Source: Dipetalonema caudispina (lineage: Eukaryota > Nematoda > Chromadorea > Rhabditida > Onchocercidae). Taken from it: a stretch of 32,979 nt of DNA. Below are positions 23,301-32,979 of the stretch, piece after piece (position 1 is the stretch's first letter; each line of letters begins with the position of its first letter). The notes beneath the pieces were generated by a model, which made no database searches, was not told the DNA's origin, and worked only from the letters and a program-made list of their open reading frames with translations. Location of the stretch: contig JABVXV010000505.1 in assembly GCA_013365325.1 (NCBI GenBank), positions 1 through 32,979 on the forward strand, written 5' to 3'. A program made the position numbers and the translations under genes.

Positions 23301-26300
23301 TAAGGTTAAAATTCCTAAAGTGTTAATAACTGAGTTTACTAATGTATTTTTTAAAAAAATAAGTTCTGAAAATTGTAAAAAAATGGCTGATGGGTATATT
23401 ATAGGCAACAGCGCGATCTGCACCGGAACGTGAGCGTGAGATATCAAATTTGGTTCGGAAAGCCGAATTCAATGCTGATCCATTTGCTCACGAATTCGGT
23501 ATTGCAATAAATCCGGCGATGACAGAAGTAGGTCATTAGTGGACTTAAGTGCGTGCTCAGTCACGCTTTGTTTTTTGCAATGCTTCATATCAGTATCACA
23601 TCAGTATACAGGAGGAAGATGAATTCGTATGATTACTGAAGTAGAGTTTTTCATTGACTGAATGAAATTTGATTATTCATTTTTTCAACACTTTAAGGTA
23701 AAAGGTCGTGTACTGAACGCACCAAAGTTGCTTTATGGTGGTCGCACAAAAGCGACAGCACTGCCTAACCAGGGGGTTTGGGACATGCGTGGAAAGCAAT
23801 TCCATACAGGTGTGGAGGTGAAAGTTTGGGCAATCGCGTGCTTTGCGCAGCAGCAACATGTTAAAGAAAATGATCTCCGGTTAGCAAACGTCCTCTTTCT
23901 GTTTATCGTAACCCAGAAATCGTTTGAAGTTCTCTGCCATTCTTTGTATATCTAATTATAATTCAAGATTGCAGTTCTCATTATTGTTATTCCAGCAATT
24001 TCACTACACAACTGCAACGAATCTCTAATGATGCGGGTATGCCGATCATGGGGCAACCATGCTTTTGCAAGTATGCAGTTGGTGTTGACCAAGTAGAACC
24101 AATGTTCAAATACCTCAAAACATCATTCGTGAACATTCAACTTGTTTGCGTTGTTCTGCCCGGAAAAACACCAGTATACGGTAATATAGTAATTCATTTA
24201 AATCTTGTTTTCCTTGTGGAAGCAAGATGTCTTCTTTTCTTTGTACCCTGAAACTAGTGTTGTTCGATATACGATAGCTGAAAAGTAACAAAGAAGATTA
24301 AAAAAAAGGTAATCCTAAATAAAATCATTGTGCTCTTCACTGATTTTTGGTTAGGTTAAATTGTCACGGAATGTTGTAACTTATACCTGCCAGCGTCGAT
24401 TGCTGCTCCCTTTCATTTACTTTTTATGTGCGTGATATTGATCCATGTTTTGATAATTTACACTCTTTTTTCATCTCTTATATTTAAAAACATTTTTTTT
24501 AGCTGAAGTCAAACGAGTTGGTGATACAGTATTAGGCATTGCTACGCAATGTGTGCAAGCCAAAAATGTAATCAAGACAACACCTCAGACTCTGTCTAAT
24601 TTATGTTTGAAAATGAATGTTAAATTGGGTGGCGTAAATTCGATTCTTCTACCCGCTGTTCGGCCTAGAATTTTCACTGAACCAGGTATCAGGCATGATT
24701 TGCGTTTGCTTTTCTCTAGATGCTAAGTGCCATTTTTTTGTTTTTCAAAGAATGAGGTTTGACAGTCGTCTTATTCTCGATGATATCGTTATATAGGTTA
24801 AATTGCGTGATGTAATATCAGTTTTGAGATTATTTTTTGCGCAGTTTTTTGTTCTGGCTAAGTCTTTTGAGTTTAGATGCTTTTATCCGTGGCTAATCTT
24901 GAGAAATAAGAAAACCATTATATGCATAGAAAACTATTTTAGTGATATTCCTTGGTTGTGATATAACGCATCCTCCTGCTGGTGATTCGCGTAAACCGTC
25001 CATTGCGGCTGTTGTTGGAAGTATGGATGCTCATCCATCGCGCTATGCAGCTACAGTCCGTGTACAAGCTCATCGGCAGGTAACAAGGCTTCTGTTTTTG
25101 TAAGAAAGTCGTAGAATAAAAGCACTTTTACGTTTGGTATTTTTATCATGCAAATATTTTCCTTTTTTAGGAAATAATCAGTGACCTTACGTATATGGCG
25201 CGCGAACTTCTTATTCAGTTTTATCGTTCTACTCGTTTTAAGCCAACGCGAATCATTATTTATCGTGATGGTGTATCAGAGGGACAATTCTTCAACGTGA
25301 GTATTTCCTAGTTATGAACTGTTGGTCGATTACGGCATAACATGGATTGTACAGTGGGTATCGTTTTTCATTTAATTTATAGGTTTTGCAATATGAATTG
25401 CGGGCATTACGCGAGTGTTGCATGTTATTGGAGGAGGACTATCAGCCGGGAATAACATTTATTGCTGTACAGAAAAGACATCATACCCGTTTGTTTGCTG
25501 TCGATAAGAAAGATCAGGTGCATTTAAATTTAGTAAATTATTACATTGCTGATGAATTTGTTAGAAAATTTGTGAATTGTTAAAAGAGCTAACATTATAC
25601 AGGAAGTTCGATTACTACTTTTGCTGAGTATGCTATTTTGTGCACTGTAACTTCACTTGCTCACAGGGTAACTTTGTTTTTTTTAGGTTGGAAAAGCTTT
25701 TAATATTCCACCTGGAACAACAGTTGATGTTGGTATAACACACCCTACTGAATTTGACTTCTACCTTTGTTCTCATGCAGGAATTCAGGTTTTCGTTTTC
25801 TTAAATGTTGTTTCTATAGGCATTAAATATCACTTTATCTTTTTCTTTTTTATTTTGGTGCAGCTCTTCATTCATAGTATAACTTTAGCCACTTTCAATG
25901 TTTTTGAATATAAATATAAATCATTGGCTGAAATCAGTGCTGTATTAAAAGATTTCTGAGAAAAAATTAGGGGGAGTGGAATTTCATCAAAGATATGTTT
26001 AGAAATCTGTTCGTACTTCTTTTGGGGAATGCATGCTCCATATCCTTCTTGAGATGTTAGAACTTGAGTGGTGATGGTAGAAGTTGGTTTCTAAGGATTA
26101 TTCATAAGATATATGTGAACCATTATGTTTCATATATATTTTTTTAATGTATGGTTCCAGGGAACGTCCCGTCCATCTCATTATCATGTACTCTGGGATG
26201 ATAATCAACTGAGTGCTGATGAGCTGCAACAACTGACATACCAAATGTGCCATACGTATGTCCGTTGTACAAGATCTGTTTCGATCCCCGCACCTGCCTA

Positions 26301-26693
26301 TTATGCACATTTGGTGGCTTTTAGAGCGCGTTATCATTTGGTTGATCGCGAACATGACAGGTATTTAAGCCTTATCAGCCACATTACATAAACCATGTTT
26401 TATTGAATTATATTGAAAGGAGTACTTTGTGTTGGATCTTACTGTCAAATTATTAGGCAAATTCGATATTTCATGATACTGCTTGCTATTGATATTGATT
26501 TTGAGAGCAAATGATTCATTTAACATACAGAAAAGTTCCCTTACATAATAACATCCCCTATTAGTGAATAGTACTCTGTTTCAGTGGCGAAGGTTCTCAA
26601 CCATCTGGAACAAGTGAAGATACGACTTTGAGCAACATGGCGCGTGCAGTTCAGGTCCATCCAGATGCAAACAATGTCATGTATTTCGCTTGA
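20356..26693 (+). CDS. alg-1: miRNA-class Argonaute, ALG-1/ALG-2 type
   Basis: Nineteen exons: 20356-20401, 20669-20847, 20950-21148, 21368-21527, 21611-21806, 21894-22000, 22124-22299, 22626-22851, 23085-23304, 23405-23527, 23698-23879, 23996-24180, 24503-24685, 24943-25079, 25171-25296, 25383-25517, 25687-25788, 26161-26360 and 26585-26693. They total 2,991 nt, 996 aa. Residues 1-140 are a Gln/Pro/Gly-rich N-terminus. The Argonaute core begins with [10 protein letters not shown], then LANH-type N domain, DUF1785/L1 (YTPVGRSFF), PAZ ([14 protein letters not shown] to [15 protein letters not shown]), MID and PIWI ([18 protein letters not shown]). The slicer tetrad is intact: D734, E774, D806 and H944. 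Its spacing (40, 32, 138) equals that of human AGO2. The C-terminus is the canonical NVMYFA. It binds miRNAs and silences target mRNAs in cytoplasmic RISC. Exon 1 is very short, and alternative first exons are plausible given the 4 kb upstream gap. Whether this is alg-1 or alg-2 cannot be settled here. Confidence 0.96.
20811..20826 (+). repeat. Short polyglutamine (CAA/CAG) tract in the alg N-terminus
   Basis: Exon 2 contains a run of CAG/CAA codons coding six consecutive glutamines after HIP, and exon 1 contains a run of five. Q-rich N-termini are usual in ALG-1-type Argonautes and are outside the conserved core. The length of such tracts may vary between isolates. Confidence 0.7.
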
Positions 26694-29281
26694 AAAAACG
26701 AGCCTCTTTGTTATTATTCCAAAGCTTTTTATCCGCAGAAAATTATTTAAAATTATCCTCATGCAATTTATTTAGCTTTTTCGTTTTTCTGCGGTGTTTT
26801 TTCTTTCTTTCAGTTCACGAAAATAGCATTCTCTCTTGAATAGATTGTTTGCATATAACTCATGCTCATAAGCATATCTGCTTTCTTTTGAATTATCTTA
26901 TTTTTTCCTTTATATAATATCGTAAAAATCAATATGCACATCTACGATCAAAAATCCATGTTTTATTATTATATGCTTTGAATCATCTGCTTTTGAACTC
27001 ATTCTTATTTATCTTCCTGTCTTTCAGTTGGCAAACCTTCATCTTCATCTTATAAAAAATCCCCAGAGTTTGGATGGAAACATGACTTAACTTCATAGTT
27101 TTCAACGAAAAGTACAACCTTGTCCAGCTCTAAGCTTTACATGAATTCGTTATCAGATGAACTGTTCATCCTTTTTTTCTTTCCCACTGTAAGCAGTAAT
27201 TTGCCTCCAAGTAGGAGGGAGCGGAAACCTTCATTGTAATTCATAGATCCGTGTTGTTCTAATTTTGTTACGTATTAGACACTCTCTACTTTTTGGTGTA
27301 AGATCGACGAGCGTAATATTTTTCATCATGCAAAAGCTTTTTCCAGATATACTTAATATTTTACCTTAAATCTTTTTAGCAAATAACTAGTAAAAAAGCG
27401 TTTTCATTCTTACTGATCATATACAATAATCATTTAAATAGATTTCTTCAAGTAGTCAGTATCAACATTTGATGTATCTTCCATTGTTATTTGCATGCAC
27501 CCACATATTGCTTTAAATGTCCCAGGAAGGAAGGGGAAAAAGATGGGGATTACGGAATTCGTATGGCCAGATATTACAACTCTTTATTGATACGTTTAGG
27601 CATCATTTTGTCCCCGCTTTTGAATAGCTTACTCCGAGAATAGGCATTGAACTAGTGATACAGATGGTGCAGCGTGAAGCGTGCCGTGACGATATACAAG
27701 TATGGTCGACCGCCATCCATTGTAAACGGCGGCCTAGGCCGGGAAAATTGTGTCACGGACACGATTCCGTTACTTATTTGTATTGCGTCCATCAAAAAAA
27801 AGTTCATGTAGATGACTAGAGTAAGCTGTGAAAATCGTAAATCGCTTCAGCCTTCGACTTTCGGCTTTGTAGCATGCAAATTGTGATCATCATTATCGTG
27901 CAGTTCTGGTCCAGTATGTGTCAAAATGACTAGCAGTTGTCTTTCGTCATCGGTACTACTGCCATCTCTCTGTTCCTTCATTTCTTTGCTTATCTCTAGC
28001 AGTCTGTTATCTTATCAGATAAAGTGTCGGTTATATTGGAGATGTCTTAAGGTCCATACGCCTTTCAGTTTTCTGCCCCGGTTCACTTCCAGTGAAGCCC
28101 TTTTTGAGACAGTTGTCACTTTTCAATCTTACTGCAAGGAATATTTATCACTAGAGAATTTTAAATCAGTTTATTGAGAAATGAAATATTTTCGAATTCA
28201 AATCTGCGTTTTTGATCGTTGCTATGCCTAGGTTAATCATCGTTTTCCTAGGAACCCGGTTATCAACGGCTCTCCCGATGCGACTCATTTACTTTTTATG
28301 TAATTTGAACTGATCCATCTTTCCTTTGTGCTGGTGAACAATAGTTCTACTGAACCTCCCTGCTGATGATGTTCTATTCTCTTTCCTTCTTGGCTGTTGT
28401 TGATACTCCTAAACTTGAGACTCCACTTTTCCTCGAAACTATTCTTCCATTTTCGTCTGCTAAAGTTTTATTTTTTGTAAAGCAAATATACCTTTCATGT
28501 TTTTTCGCTTGTTGCAATAAATCAGTTTGTTTATCACTCACTCATAATCCTCATACAACCTGTTTTACCCGTTAAAATTTATAACAAATCACATATGTCG
28601 ATATCGACCTGCATCGTGATCCACTATTGATGAGAGTGAAAATATAACAGTAAGGAAAGATGTGAACGTGGTATTTTTGTCGAAAGAAAAAAATGGGAGT
28701 GCTTTTCGGGATATAGGAGAAGGAATATGGATCCTGTACAATTAGCATCAGGGAAATGTCGTAATAGAATTGGCAAACGAACTGATTATAGTTATTGCAT
28801 TTCTTATACACTTACTGAGTAGTTTGGTCGTTTGAATCAGTGATAGAACTGATTAGCTTAATTTAATTCCTGTAATTGTGTATCTTTAGAAAAGTAGGAA
28901 GTGATAATATGTATGTCGAAGGTCATATTAGCTTATTATTTTCGTCAAGGAACTTTTGGCTTATGACCAGTTTTAACCAATAAAAAAATTCTTCCAGGAT
29001 TACACTAAGATCGAATAACTCAATAAGAATGTTGAAATAATAAATAACTAATTATAAGGACTCTGATCCCAGGGAAATTATGCACCATAAATTTAAGAAG
29101 CTGTTGAAACTTTCTGATTATATTCCCACAAATACATATTGATTATGTTAGTTTCAAGAGAATATATCATAATTTAAGCATCGTCACGTTGATCTGATAA
29201 TGGATGTACTAAGTTTTCAGTAATATATTACTACGTGGAAGATTCGAAAATCACTATTATAACTAGGCAGGTAATTCCTAA
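26694..29281. other. alg 3' flank and intergenic DNA
   Basis: Downstream of the alg stop lie T-rich sequences probably including a long 3' UTR. Apart from the GC-richer short ORF near 27.7 kb I see no coding signal. ORFs at 27926-28177 and 28366-28575 (+) are hydrophobic, T-rich translations without recognisable motifs. Confidence 0.5.
27664..27819 (+). CDS. Uncertain small ORF (51 aa) in the alg 3' flank
   Basis: ATG at 27664 runs to TAG at 27817-27819. It is preceded by an acceptor-like GTGATACAG and open back to a TAG at 27625. The composition is clearly GC-richer than the surrounding DNA. The peptide is basic and Cys/His-containing, with WSTAIHCKRRPRPGKLCHGH near the middle. There is no family match that I recognise. 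The opposite strand is also open here for 45 codons (ATG, ending TAG), so the apparent coding look may come from base composition. It could be a small peptide gene, a stray exon or conserved non-coding sequence about 1 kb past the alg stop. I infer no function. Confidence 0.2.
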   Translation: MVQREACRDDIQVWSTAIHCKRRPRPGKLCHGHDSVTYLYCVHQKKVHVDD

Positions 29282-31057
29282 ATGGCGACACCTGAAACGA
29301 AATCATGTATGTGAAATGAAGTCTACATTTAATGAGCATCAAAAAAAAGATCGTTTGCACTTAATTATTGCTTATTTCAGTTATAATTAATCCTTCATAT
29401 CTAAAACAGTAATTCGAAATTTCATACGATGTTAATTTGAACTAAAAAGTAGGAACAAATAATCGGTTTGTTTTATATAATTTGTTTTCAGCAGTCTCTT
29501 CGTTTCCTTCCGTTACCGCAAATACTTTACCAATTTATGTAACAGTTGAACCGAAACAGCTAACTTTTCACGGTGATTCTAAAACGAGCAGTGTTTTATT
29601 ACGTATAATGTTTGTTAGCTTCCATATTTTCATGTAAAATTTAAAATGGACAAGGAAGAGAAAAGGAAATAAGAAAATTGAATGAAACATAAAGAATATA
29701 AATCTAACTATTATAGTATCATGTTACCATAATTTTAGCATATACTTATAATTATCTATTAAATACATTTCAATACTCATTGGTAAGATAATAACATTAA
29801 ATTAATTTAGAAATGTTAGCCTTTTCCGTATAGCATTTCGAATTCGTACCAATGCGCCAACACGATATATCGTTATGCCAGCTACCGGTTTCTTATCTAC
29901 CAATGAAAGCATTAATGTAAGTGATATAAAAAGATATTTTCAATAATTCAGTAATAGATATAATGTCAATCAATTAATCAATAAGGAAATGTTAAGATAT
30001 TAATAACAAATTTAAACATGAGAAAATATCGTCGACGACATCGATTCATAATTCAAGCTATGAAAGCAAAAGAAAATGATAATGATCGTAGAAATATATG
30101 GAATGATTCAAGAGCCGAAAATTTGGATTTAGTTCAGTGTGTACGACTCATTACACTGTTAGTGCATTAATTATTAGATTTTCATTTCTGTAACGAATTA
30201 CATAATTTGGTATTGCTTGCACACAAATAAAGAATGTTTACGTACGTGATAAAACGTGAAGAAACGGAAGATTTATGAATTTGCATTCATTTACTTCCTT
30301 AATTTATTCCACTCATTAGCACATGTATCTTATTAATTAAATATAGGGGTAAATTGCATACATTGTAGATGTGATGAATAACCTTTCTTTTTATGAGTCA
30401 TCTTACCTGTAGAAAAGTAAGCAAACAACAATCGGATAAATCAAGTGAAGAAGAATTCGATCATTTAACAATATCTTCTAATTCTGAGACGGGTGAATCA
30501 GAAGCAACCTCATCGCAAATGCAAATAATGACTGACGAAGATGCATCGACTAAAATCAACGAATTAAATGAACGAATGAACAATAAATTAGGTTTTTTTC
30601 GTTCTTTTTCATCTAAAGAAAAAGAATAAAATTAAATGAATTGTATATTTTAGTCTATCTTGTAATATCATACTGTAATAAACATAATTTAACCAATTTT
30701 TAAACAATATACGTTTGCGAATTTACATACAGAAGAAAAAAGAAGCGAATGCCAAAGTTTAATGGAAGCAATAAATGAAGTGAAAAAGATAGAGATCGAT
30801 TTAGACCGAGCAACGATCCAATGTAGTGATCTCAACAAGAAGATCATTCTCGAGAAAGATCAGCAAAAAGTATATAAGTTAAAGTTATTTTTATTTCACA
30901 ACATTTGGAGGAAACGTTGGATAAAATATAAAATTGCTTGAAGGAATAGCAAAGGAAAATTATTTATTGAAAAATTAGAAGTTAATTTTAGATTATTAAA
31001 GAAAAACTGGCAAAAATCGATGCGATTTTGGATACATTGAAGAATGAAATAAAGTAA
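29282..31057 (+). CDS. VAP-like MSP-domain protein with C-terminal coiled coil, no membrane anchor
   Basis: Seven exons: 29282-29306, 29492-29609, 29811-29920, 29986-30136, 30413-30591, 30733-30869 and 30992-31057. They total 786 nt, 261 aa, all phases compatible. Residues about 18-136 form an MSP (major sperm protein) fold: VTVEPKQLTFHGDSK, then FRIAFRIRTNAPTRY, a V-M-P-A-T-G-F turn, ESINV, RHRFIIQA and NIWNDSRAENLDL. The order and spacing match VAPA/VAPB (FKVKTTAPRRY, SINV, KHKFMVQ). Residues about 137-177 are Ser/Glu-rich and acidic. Residues about 178-261 are heptad-rich (INELNERMNNKL, IDLDRATIQCSDLNKKI, EKLAKIDAILDTLKNEI), a probable coiled coil. VAPs tether FFAT-motif proteins at the ER through a C-terminal membrane helix. 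Here the ORF stops directly after the coiled coil, so a soluble protein is predicted. The donor after 29920 (A|GTGATA) was chosen over 29916 because only it keeps frame. Function not assigned. Confidence 0.85.
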
Positions 31058-32858
31058 TTCCTCAATTTAATTTCATTTATAACGACTTGAAATATGAATC
31101 AAAAGTTAATAAATATATCTCATTATGTATTTTTATGTTATTTCAAATTTTTGCTTTTTTTTTCTATCCCATTGTTATCTTTTTTCTCAGATGATGAATT
31201 AAATGCAATGGAAGGCTGAGTAAAATAAATTTAGCTAAAATTAAAATAATTGAATGTATGAAAAGCATGAATTAGATGGTTCTAACTTAAAATGATCGAA
31301 AGATATAAGTATTTCATTTGTTTATTTAACACTTTCATCATCATTTGTTCCATCAAATCTTTTCTACGATGGATTATAATTTTTTTTTCATTACAAATTT
31401 TTCTTTCGAAAAGAAATTACACCCTAACCAAATAACTTCCAAATAACTTCCAAAATAATGCAATTAATTGATTCTAAGTACTATCAAGTATAATAAAGTG
31501 TCAAGTTGAGATGAAGTGTTGCGTCATCTTGTGACATATGTTGACATAAACCAAAAATAATTCCACAGTGGCATGGGATAAATATTCAACCATAAACAAT
31601 TTTATTGTGTCTAAAAGACAGTGAATGAATGACAAAGAATTGCTATTGAAAAATTAAAAATAAAGCAAAATATAAATAAAAAGAGAATAGAATAGAAAAA
31701 GGGTGAAAAATGAAAGGGTTTGAATGTTTGACAAAAAATGATTAATTTCTATAAATCTCATTTATATTATGCATAGAAATTCATCCATCCAATAAAATTT
31801 AAAATTTTTAGAAATAATTAAAATCCAATCATTTGGAATTTCTAATAATAATCATGTAATCTTTTCCTTCAATTCTTTGGTAACTCTATTTGATTAAAAA
31901 AAAGCATTTCAAGCCAATTTTTTATTTTAAATAACTAAAAAAGTTGTCGAACTCAAAAAATATTTACATTCCTATGATTAATTATATTTGATCGTCATAA
32001 AAATTGGCAAAATTAAAGTAAGTAAGACTTACTGAAATTCTTATTATCAAAAATTTTGCCGTGGACAAAGAAATTCCACGAAACTATTATAATAGAAAAT
32101 TATACAAATAATCATTTAGTTTCTGAGAATTGGAAATAATTTGAATATAAGTCAACAAAATAAGTAAAATTTTGTTGTAAAAAACATTTAATTATTCTCA
32201 AATCATTTCTAATTCCTAGAAATTATGTAATTATTTATATAATTATTAACGATAGATTGAATGTTTACATTAAATCTAAGATCTTTTCCTAATTTATTTT
32301 CTTTTGCTTAGTTAAAAACGATCCTTTTTGCATATTTATATTACTTTTCCCATTGTTTCGATCTTTATCTAACATAATCACAATAAGTGAATTATTCGAA
32401 ATAAAAAATGAGAGGAAATATCCAAAGAAATTCTTTGTCTAACATTTTTCGTTCAATAATTTGTGCAATAGTTATAAATGATAATAAAGTATTGGCAGAT
32501 AAGATTCAATAAACGTATCGTTAATAGTTTGACCTATTATGACTTCACTTTTTTTTTCAAAATCCATAACAAATAAAATTATTAATTCCCCTCTATTGGA
32601 GATAATAACATTTTAGACTAAATTGATATTGTTGTCACATTCATGTCACAATTTAGATGGCATATCTTAAGCATCTTGCGTTTGACATGGCATCAAATGG
32701 GCCATGCGCTTTCTGAAGTGTTAATAGAGAGAATACTTGATTAATTGCTCGCGGACAGATGAAGGAGTTCTTGAAGAAACAACATTAGTTGAAATTATGA
32801 CAAAAAAGTTGGATTAGTAGTACTGATATGACTGACTACATATTCATATGATTATACC
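31058..32858. other. AT-rich region after the MSP-domain gene, nothing seen
   Basis: This is very AT-rich DNA with many short A/T runs and no ORF of note on either strand. It leads into the terminal AAT microsatellite. Confidence 0.6.
31108..31113 (+). terminator. Likely polyadenylation signal of the MSP-domain gene
   Basis: AATAAA lies 50 nt after the TAA at 31055-31057. That distance is normal for a compact nematode 3' UTR. Confidence 0.45.

Positions 32859-32979
<121 letters not shown>

Noticed and set aside
28366..28575. Hydrophobic 69-codon ORF, briefly considered as a membrane peptide
   Set aside because: Its hydrophobicity is what T-rich DNA encodes by chance. There are no splice partners and no family motif.

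Overview
This window looks like nuclear DNA from a nematode. The base composition is AT-rich. Genes are broken into many short exons separated by introns of roughly 50-850 bp, with TTTCAG/TTTTAG acceptors. The gene content (miRNA-class Argonaute, MSP-domain protein, worm-type cysteine-rich repeats) is typical of nematodes. Intron size and composition fit a clade III (spirurid/filarial-like) worm, but species cannot be fixed from sequence alone. I rebuilt the spliced models by hand from exon phase. For the four intact genes the exon lengths sum to an exact multiple of three with no internal stop.

Layout. (1) 1-4558 (+): 3' part of a thrombospondin type-1 (TSP1) repeat gene with a Gln/Tyr-rich 35-residue tandem repeat at its 5' side. 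Several exons carry nonsense codons at conserved Trp positions, lost cysteines and frame breaks, so it reads as an unprocessed pseudogene. (2) 4559-7147: AT-rich convergent intergenic DNA. (3) 7148-13862 (-): a 19-exon gene for a secreted cysteine-rich protein of 907 aa, with two peritrophin-like units, many CCP-type worm cysteine repeats and EB modules, and one GC-AG intron. (4) 13863-15350: no gene seen. (5) 15351-16222 (-): TRAPPC1/Bet5 (139 aa, four exons), a core TRAPP tethering subunit. (6) 16223-20355: a 4.1 kb divergent intergenic stretch, partly GC-richer, with no gene I can support. (7) 20356-26693 (+): a complete ALG-1/ALG-2-type Argonaute (996 aa, 19 exons) with an intact DEDH slicer tetrad. 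(8) 26694-29281: mostly the alg 3' flank, with one odd GC-richer short ORF near 27.7 kb. (9) 29282-31057 (+): a seven-exon VAP-like MSP-domain/coiled-coil protein (261 aa) without a membrane anchor. (10) 31058-32979: AT-rich tail ending in an AAT microsatellite that runs off the window.

The genes do not form a pathway or an operon: they lie on both strands and are widely spaced. trpp-1 serves ER-Golgi/autophagy trafficking, alg executes miRNA silencing, the cysteine-rich gene is probably extracellular matrix or cuticle-associated, and the MSP protein is cytosolic. No CRISPR array, tRNA, rRNA or recognisable transposon was found.
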